Part shown: one piece after another, positions 38,601 through 47,600 of the stretch
Layout: every line of letters starts with the position of its first letter
Numbering within the stretch: the first letter of the stretch is position 1
Source: Dipylidium caninum
Taxonomy: Eukaryota > Platyhelminthes > Cestoda > Cyclophyllidea > Dipylidiidae
Direction: 5' to 3'
Assembly: GCA_017562135.1 (NCBI GenBank)
Contig: QEYB01001597.1
Coordinates: 372,001-436,000 of the forward strand
Length of the DNA stretch: 64,000 bases
Translations under genes and position numbers: made by a program
The notes under the pieces: generated by a model
Databases searched by the model: none
What the model saw: the letters and a program-made list of their open reading frames with translations, nothing else
Told to the model about the DNA's origin: nothing

Positions 38601-41600
38601 CATGCTGCACCTCGGCGCGGCTCCGACGTCCCGCCACGAATTCCGGCCGAATTTGCGCCCGCCACTGCCCCACTGTCCGAGTGGGGCGCGCGCATGCACA
38701 TGCCACCGCCTCGGGCTTTTTGTTCCCTCTCCGCCTCCCCTTTGCCCCTGCGGCCGCAGTGACTCACCGCGGGGCGGAAACGCGGTTGTCGCTGCCCTGT
38801 TGCGCCGGCGGACGGCCACAGAGGCACGGCAGGTTAGCGCGGCGACATCCCGTCCCAGGCGCGGAGCTTTGTCGATGGCTTCTGCCCCCGCCTCTCGCCG
38901 CGGGGTCGTCGAAGTGCCTCTTCTTATTCGTCACTTGAGTGAACCTCCTATCTGCCCGCCCTTTTGCGACACTGCGTAGCTCATCGAGGCCGGGGCACGT
39001 ACCGTCCACGCGTTCACCACAAGGGGAGGGGGGGGGGGGTTTAGTAGGCTCGTGGCGGTGCCCGCCTCGGCCCCACGACGGGGCAGGGAGCACCGCGAAC
39101 AGTCACTTGTGGTCGCTACGTTCCAAGAATTGTCGCAGAGCGGCCGCGATGTGCCGCGCTAGGCGGCGAAAAGAGGCGCAGGTGTGCTGTCGTGTGTGTG
39201 TGAGTGGGTGATAAGATGTCGCGCCTCCCCCCTCTGTGAGGCGGCGGTGACTCACGCCAATCACACGCCAAGTGAGTCAGCAGGCAGTGGCAAATGCCGC
39301 GACACGATTGCCGTGACGACTGGAACAGAGAAGGCGTCTTAGCCGGAGCCACCTTACACCGCCATCTTCCCGGCCACAGTCGGTGGAGGTGCGAATTTGC
39401 CGTTGCCGTTGCCGTTGGCCGCGGCCACCTCGACGACGACGACGACGAGGCAAGTGACCGGAACGGTCCGGAAGCCATGGCCGGCCACTGCCGGCGTCCC
39501 GGGCACGATAAAACGTGATGGAGAGCAACTTTAGGGGTTAACTAACATGCAAAGACCGCGCCATGACGAGCCAGTCGAGCTGACCGACCCTCGGCAGTTT
39601 GGCTTCCCACCACCGTTCCGCACCAGACGCTCTCCCGCAAGCGACGGGCGGGCCAACTGCACGCTCTCCCGGCCCCTTGTCCCATGGGCCTCCCGCGTCT
39701 CCCCTTCCCCTCGTTCTACCAGCGGGAGGGGCGGGCGGGAAGGAGTGGGGCCCCGGACGACCCCGCCGAGAAGGGACGCGGAGGCGAGGCTCGCGGGGAT
39801 GTGGACGGGCGTCCTCCTCCACCGGCCCCGGCTCAAAGTGGTCAGAGTCACCGGGTCGCGCTCAGTCCGCAGTTCCTCACAGACGCCTCCGGGGAAAATA
39901 GCGTCTTCTCGCCGGAGGCCAGTGGCGATACGTCGATCTATGCGCCGACGAGAGGCGACAAGCTCTGCGGACGGGTGGAAGCAAGTGAAGGGGCAGCGTC
40001 TGTTGCGTGTGTACCCGCGGTCGGGAGCCCTGACTAAGTCCATGAATGCTTTCTTCCCCTCCGCTGCCACTCAGTAACTTGGCTGTCGCCGTGGCGGAAG
40101 TGGAGGACTTGTGCGCGGCTCAGCGAGTGGTCTTCACGGCGAAATTGCCGTCTGTCCGGCCCTCTCCGTCTCCCTGCGCGACCGTCTGTCCGACCGGCTT
40201 CTTAGGCGGGATCAACCAGACACCTAAGGTCAAAAGTCGGCCACCAGTGAGCTGCCAGTTCTGGCTGACTGCCAAGTGACGATCCAAAGGCGTTATTTCT
40301 CCTACCTCCTTAAGAGATTCCCACTTCCCCTTCCCCCCTCCCCCCCCACCCCCCCCACCACGAGGGACATAAGGAGACTTTAGGCGCATACCTTCGCTCG
40401 CCGTCGTCCCCTCCGCCCTCCGCTGAACACCGCCGCCTCCGTCGAACAGCCCGCACAGCGGCGTCCAGCGGTGCTTCAAAAAGCCCGGTGTCCTCTGGTC
40501 GGGAAAGTTACGACTTTTAAAAAACAACACGACACTTCCCTGCCATTTGCCCACGAGAAACCTTCAATCCCCAAATTGCGCCGTTTTTTCGCTTCGCCCA
40601 ACCCCATGAGGACGTTGTTTTATGTGTTGCCCCTCAGGAGGATGTCGAGAACGGCCCGTCGGCCCTGGCGGCGGCACGCGCGGAGACGGCGTCGGTCCTC
40701 ACCGAACTGGCCAACCAGCAGGCCGAGTGCGCGGCCCTGAGCGCGAAGCACCGGCATCTGGAGAACCTGGTGAGGGAGCTGCGTCGGGACAACGCGGAGC
40801 TGCGGGAGCAGGTGGTGCGCATCGACGAGGAGATGGAGGACGAGAACTCCCTGGCCGAGAGTGACAAGCACACGCGTGCCCAGTCGCTGCAGGTGGGTTG
40901 TCGCGGGGCGAGGGGGAGGGACGGGTTTATTTCACTGCTCTTCCGTCCGGTCCAGCTGGCGGTGCCGCCGCACCAGTCAACCTCGGCGTCGAGGTTCTGT
41001 GGCCGCAGCTCGTAGACCTTCCACGCGAGCGATGGACGTCCCGAGCCACCGCGTCTTGTCACATACTGGACGCCACTCCGACGGGCGAGGAGCGACGCCG
41101 AGAACCGAGCACATTAGGCGCCTCGTCCGCCACGTAGGCTGTGAAGAGTTTCGTCGAAGTGGCCGCCCTCCCCCCCCCCTCCAACCGTGCGGAAATGGCT
41201 TCGACCCTTAATTTGTGTAAAGAAACCCGGCATTTCAAGAAAAGTGCCCTTCTTCACACCGACCAGTCAGTTTGGCTCTGGAGCCACGTCCACCCCGACA
41301 CTTGCGCCACCGAGTTGCCCCGCACGCTGCCAGAGCGACCAGGCCGTCGAGGCCCGAACTGCAACAACCGGGCGCGCTTTCAGACGAAAGGCGCCTTTTG
41401 TGGTGTCAGCGCTTCCTTAGGCTTTCGCCAAATTTCACCGGCGTTGCAATGGCTTCCGTGTGTACTCGGACCGAGGAGACTTTGTGCATACCCGAGTTGG
41501 TTTGGAGGTGTCGGGGTGAGGAAATGAGACCGCGGAGGCGGCGGCGGCGGCGGCGGCGGCGACTGGAGCGGTCGAAGGGGTTCGCGGGTGTTTTCGTCTG

Positions 41601-44600
41601 GAGGACAAACAGCGGAGCATCACACAACTCCTCAAAAGGCCTTATTAATTCGTGGCGATGTCGAATCTCTGCCCTCGACCAGGCGCCGCGTCCGAAATCT
41701 CGTCGTTGGTCGTCTGTTCCCGTCTAAACGGAAATCGCAGACCTTTTAAGTTGACCGAGTGGAAGCATCCGCCATGTAACATATCAGCCACCCCCCCACC
41801 ATCCCCATCGCCTCCCCTCAGTGCACACGCTTCAGCTGCCACTCGGGGAGGCGATTCGGCGGGGCTGCAGATTGGGGCGCTTCTTTGTGGCTCAACCTGC
41901 ACGGACCACACTGGAACGCAGCCTCTCGTCTGGGAGAGGCTTGCGGACGCCTCGAGGCGGGATTTATGTGGCCCTCGGGCCCATTCGGTTGCAGCGCGAC
42001 TAGCGCCGTTTATCGCGCTTGTGCGGTCTCCCTCCGGGGGGCGGGGGGTGGGGGTTATAAAACGCCCCAGCGGTGCGCCGAAGGGCCGGTCGACTGGAGG
42101 CGGAGGCGACGCCAACGCGCATCAATCTCGAACCACCGAGCGTGGAGCACGTTTCATCGCGGACGCCGCAACGGCCCACTTCACCGCCGCGTCTCCTCCA
42201 CAATCGCTCCGCCATCCCGAGTGAAGGCGGGGCGGTCTGAGCAGTCAGGAATCCTTTTTTTTCTACTTTACTTGATAGTGCTACCGTCTTTCTGGTGCCT
42301 CTAGGCTGAGTTAACGGCCAAGGCGGAGCAAATCGTCCTGCTGGAAGAACGTCTGGCCAAAGCGGAGGCCGGCAACAGGGCGCTGCGGGCTCAACTCAGA
42401 TCGGAGAAGGCGAGTTTTTGCAACTGAGTCCCCCACTTCCGCCCTGTCTGCTGTTTATCCACCCAAAGGGTTCTCTTGACGTCAGTTCACTGCGTTGAGG
42501 GCAAAATTTGCCCGAGAGGGCACATTTGCGCATCTTTTCGTTGTCGTGCTGGTTTCCCACTCGGTGTCGGGGAGGAGTGTTGGGTTTCTCACGAACAACG
42601 GCGGAGGTGATTTCAAAAAGCACATTTAGGAGCTCAGTTGGGGTGCAGTGGGGAAGTGGAGGCCAGCGCCGCCGACTTATTGTTGAAATCGCCTGGGCGA
42701 GTGTGTCGCACTTCCACTTCCACCGACGCGGGCTGCGCACAGTGTTCAGCTCCCCGCCCTTATTCCTGTCACCGGCGGCTGAGTTCATGGACATGCGGCC
42801 AGTGCGCTCGACTTCGCGTCCAAATAGGACGTAGTCGACATGTTTTGCAGCAAACTTTGAGGCTTTTGACTCGGACGTTGTCGTTTAGCCACCTTGCAGG
42901 GACAAGTGGATGGCACATTCACCCAAAAATAAACTGGCTTAAGGAGAATATCCGCGTTTCCCTCATCCCATTTTGCCCATACGTCCACACCGGCCGCGCA
43001 TTTGTGTCCCCGGAGGGGAAAGAGTGATTGGAGGCGAGATAAAACACCAATGCAACATGAGGTGGCACTTCTGAAAGTATTCTGAATAGAGAAAATGGCG
43101 ACGTCTGGCGTCGAAGCTTTCCCATTGTTTAGTGATGCCGGGATTTGACTTAGCGTTAATGAGTGACGATTCTTTTTTGTTTTCTTTTGATTTCCTGCCT
43201 CCCAGGCCACTGGTAAGGGAGGCGATAGAAATGAGCCGGAAGGTGGGGCGGACAAGGCCCCGAGTCTTCAGCTCAACGCCGCCACCGTGCAGCAGTTGAC
43301 GACAGAGCTTGAGGTTGTCGAGGTGCTCAACGCGGAGAGCCTTCTTTCAGGCCGTTAGGAACCTAATCAAGTGAGTTGACAAGGAATAAACTCCACAGAA
43401 TGGTCTAACTTTTTTAGAATAATAAGCAGCACTTAAGGGGACGGTTCGTAATCATGCGGATGTAATTAAAGCCCGTCCATGCCTCAGTCGACGAGGGGGA
43501 GGGCTGATTATGGCCTGAACATCAGAGGAATTAATTGTGACACCCAAACGAATATGAGTTCTTATCGTATGTAACAATAATCCTGATAATGATACTACAA
43601 GGCGAATACGTGGCCCCCGCAGACGGCGCGACGCGTCCGGACCCAGGACCGACAAGGCGTGTGTGCCTCTTGACGTCTCACTCTGCGACTTGTTAGGTTA
43701 CGACTGCGCATTATTTTCGGTTTTCCTCGGCGGACTAAGGCTGTTGCCCAGGTGTGAGTGGCGAAAGTCATCACACATCCAGCAATTTACCAGGGAACCC
43801 AGTTGCCAAGCCGGCATGGGAGCGTGCATAAGTGACTGATTTTCATCAGCATCTCCCATTTCTACCTCAAATCGTTCCCATTTATTAAGTTCACACTAGA
43901 GGACTTGCATCATTTCCTCCGTACCTTCAATAAGGGCGAAAACACGCAGATTACGGGATGATAATTCGTAAGGCTGGCTATATTTTTTTGTAGAGTACAT
44001 GGAGAACGACGCCTGTCGTTCTCCGCCACTATCAAGTTAAGATTCTCCTGCTGGGGCAAAACATTTTGTAAAATAAAGTTCCACGTTACGTCGTGACAGG
44101 GAATCTCCTGATCTTTAGTTGATTTAGGCCGTTGTGCTGCTAATCACAATTTGACGTACTGTCAGAAGTGGCAATTCCTCCTCTACATTGACTCGTTGTG
44201 TTGAGGTTCGATGGCCATAGGTTATAACGCAATATTTTACTGAGTTTCGGCGATTTCAACGCTGTTGGGTCGCGCTTTTGCGCCTTGACAGTTTCCGGCG
44301 AATGGAATAACCCGTAAACCCTGATAGTGACAAGTTCATGACAATGTGGTATAGCGGAGTTCCTCTTGTCACTTTAACAGTATTACATTTGGTAGGACAA
44401 AATTATTGGGTACTGATAACCATCTCATTATTTGGGCGCAAATTGGGATTTTCCAGCTAGTTTTAGTAAACTAAACAACATTCCGGGTCGGCGCGGTGGC
44501 TTAATTCGTACGTAATCTTTCCCTCCTGTTTCCGCGTCTGGCAGTGGCATCTGATATAAGGCGAGCAGGCGTGCAAATAGTTAAAGTAATTGAAATGTAA

Positions 44601-47600
44601 ACGTTAATTTTGTCATTAAAATATGTTTTTGTAATACTCTGGAACCATAAAACCCACTCCTTGTGGGTTTTATCCACCCGAAAAAAAACCAAGAAGGCAA
44701 GTGGTTATTTGAGATATCCTCAGCGCCAAATTGGATCTGCACATTTATCCATGGTAAAGGATGCAATAATTTACCAAAAGATTGGTGACGGAAATATCTT
44801 ACTTGTTAGCTTTTGAGATGAGCCCATTCTACTACACTTCCATTTTAGACAAATTACCCTCCCTGCATCTTTGTCTTATTGCATATTTTGTACGAACATC
44901 TCTGAGCATTATAAGTAACAGTGAAATTAACCCAATGGCACATAATGGCGCCTTACAGCAGCGTCCAAGCGCAATTGTGGTGTTGTCGCCTCACTTAAGG
45001 AAATAGGGCAGCGCTTCGACATTTCAGGAAGCTAAATAGACTACAAACATGGGTAACCGCTTTTGTTTATCGGCTCAGTTTTTTGCTCTCCATGGGAACC
45101 TTACATACATGTATTTGGAGACTATAACATCTCCGACCCCGTGAAACGGCTGCCGACACAAAGAAGTAACTATGGTTTCGAGTCCTCTGTCTTGAGAGAA
45201 GGAATTGTTTGTCAAGAAAGGAGGAGATGTTTACTTGATAGCCATTAAGTAAAAGTGGGAATTGTAGGCAAAGAAAGGGCAATTTTTGAGAGGATCACAT
45301 TACTTAGTGCGCGGACTATTGTCGGGAAAATACCAAGCTATAAAACGGCATTTTTATCCGAGTTATTCCACGCACAATTTTTAAATTGACGTTCGGGTAA
45401 AAGAATTGAAAGCCGACGAAGTGGATCGTTTTAACCACTATTCTGAAAACAATTGTTATTCCATTGCGTTACACATACACACGGTCGCTGAAGAAGTGAG
45501 GACAGTATTTCATTCGTCTATTTTTATTTTTAGTCATTGGGAATTGTTCGTGTTTGAGTCTGGTGCTGCCACTTCTCGTAACTGTATTATTACTAGGCAC
45601 AGTCTGAGAAGATTTGAGCAGCGGGCCCAGTGAAACGCGCAACCCATCGCTGCTGTTCAATTTACGGCCGCACATGAGGCATAGGTCTGCACAATTCTTA
45701 GTTACGAGCGACCAAATAAATAATTAACTTCTCACGGCCTTAAGTTTACATTTGGCGACTGAAAAGTTGCGTGTTCTCATTTTACGCAATTTGTTTTCTT
45801 TGTTTCAGGCTTAGAAATTCCCTTCTGTTGACTGACTCTCGGACTAGTATCCGAAGTAAGGAGACATACAATTGAAGCTGTCTCAAACGAAAACCCTACA
45901 TTACTGTGATGAAGCGAATTGGCTTCCTTCTCTCCTTTCAGACCACCTTCTTATGATAATCCATCGCCCGAGTACTACTCCTCTAGATTTAGCCAGTTGC
46001 AAGGCTCCTCCAAGGTGGAGGGCTACGTGGCCAATTAACTGTGTGTGAAAGCGTCGAGCCGATCTTGAGGACAGGGTGTCAGAGCTCTCCTCCGAACTAT
46101 CGCATGCCCAAGGCTGCCAATCGCGCTAACGAGGCGGCTCTCACTGCCTCCGACGCAACGAAGGCCGCCTTGAGACGTCGTCTCTTAGCAACGATGGACA
46201 CCGGATCAGTGAATAGTCAACGAGCCAGACCGATCTCCTCCTTGGACTACTCGGAAAACGCGGTCACTGGGGCTGAAAGAGGACTTGGACGCGCAGACGA
46301 AGGCATGTTCATTAGTGTAAATTGTTCACGAAATAGCTTCTACTTATGTCGAATGAGTCAGAGCGTTGGAAGAGGAAACTCGAAACTGGTGTTAACGAGT
46401 ACATCGTGTGAGGCTGGCGCTGAAGGTTATGAGGAGTTGACGACACCGTGAATGTGTGGTAGACTAGAATTACTAATCGTAGAGCAGGATGAGATTTTTT
46501 GACCTCCATCTCGTGAAGGCCAATCCCGCAACTGGGAAGATGGCAGTGAGGATAAAGAGGGAGAGAGTAATAGATGGTTAGAACTGCGGACTTAACCTGT
46601 GGGGCTTCGTTCCTCTTTGTAGATTATAAAGTTGGAGACGGCGAACGCGGCACTAACAGAGGCCATCAGTTGGATCGGGTGCGATTGCAGGAGCAGGCCA
46701 CAAGAATTGCTCAATTGGAAGCCGAACAACGGACGCTGCACGACAGGATGGCCAGTCTGCAAGCTTCCGAGTCGTGCGCCCAGAGGACGTGCGTGCGCCT
46801 GCAGGTGAGGTGACATTTGCATACAACACACCTATCGCCTAGTGAGTTGTGTAAATTTTGCAATCATTACCTACTCATATCGCCTGCAGTCGGCATAAAA
46901 GGGCCTCAATTTGCAGTAGAGTGAGGAAGGCGAGTTGGTTCCGCCTGAGTTTACTCTCAGATAAGAATGGTAATCTTTCCTCAAAATGAGATGCCACTTG
47001 CCTGAGCCATGCCAATAACTAAATAAAGTAACGTTTCGTTGCGTGTCCTCTGTTTTTTTGTCGCAAGCAAATCATAGAGGTTTGTTCTGCGTGTGTAGAG
47101 AGATGCTCATGCTCGCACCAACACGGGGGCGTCGCCCCATCACCGTCTTTGTGCACCTGATGTGAGGCAGTTAGTTGGGTATGCATTCCCCTCCTTCACC
47201 CCGAGGGGAGTGAGGCACCACCCCCCCCCAACTCGCACAACAACTCGTGGTGTTTTTTGTTGTCTTGAGTGATGAGCACGCACTCTACTCGTGTACTAAG
47301 TCTGCCCTAAGTCTTAATGGTGTACTTTTGCAACATTTGCACGTAATAATACAATTTCGTGAAGAGGAGGCGGTCGGAGGCTTGGTGCATTTCATCGAAT
47401 TATCCTGATGTCGCGCACATGACGAAGCGTGCCGACGTGTGCCCTTCGTCATTTCAGAATTAAAAAAAACATAGTTGTAAAAGATTACTTAGGTCTGGCT
47501 GACTAGTTGTTCGCATATGAGGAGGCAACAATTTCGCTTCATCTTTTCTGCCACGCGTCCACGCCCATTGCCTGGCATGGGAGTATAGTATTGGTCTGAG

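Larger units (their letters stand above)
33151..40637 (+). other. Very long GC-rich intron (7.5 kb) of coiled-coil gene
   Basis: Contains the 5' end of the duplicated unit (from 34477), a CTC repeat (about 35577-35611), TG repeats (about 35401-35434) and, on the minus strand, a 400-codon open frame (36063-37262). No plus-strand exon with good signals and phase was found. An ORF tail after a TTTCTTGTGCAG acceptor near 37785 is a weak candidate. From about 35430 the sequence has no counterpart in the second copy. Confidence 0.6.

Noticed and set aside
44487..44580. tRNA-like start (GCGCGGTGGCTTAATTCG), also in copy 2 near 60615
   Set aside because: Resembles a box A of a tRNA or tRNA-derived repeat, but no B box or cloverleaf could be found. 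Its presence twice is explained by the duplication.
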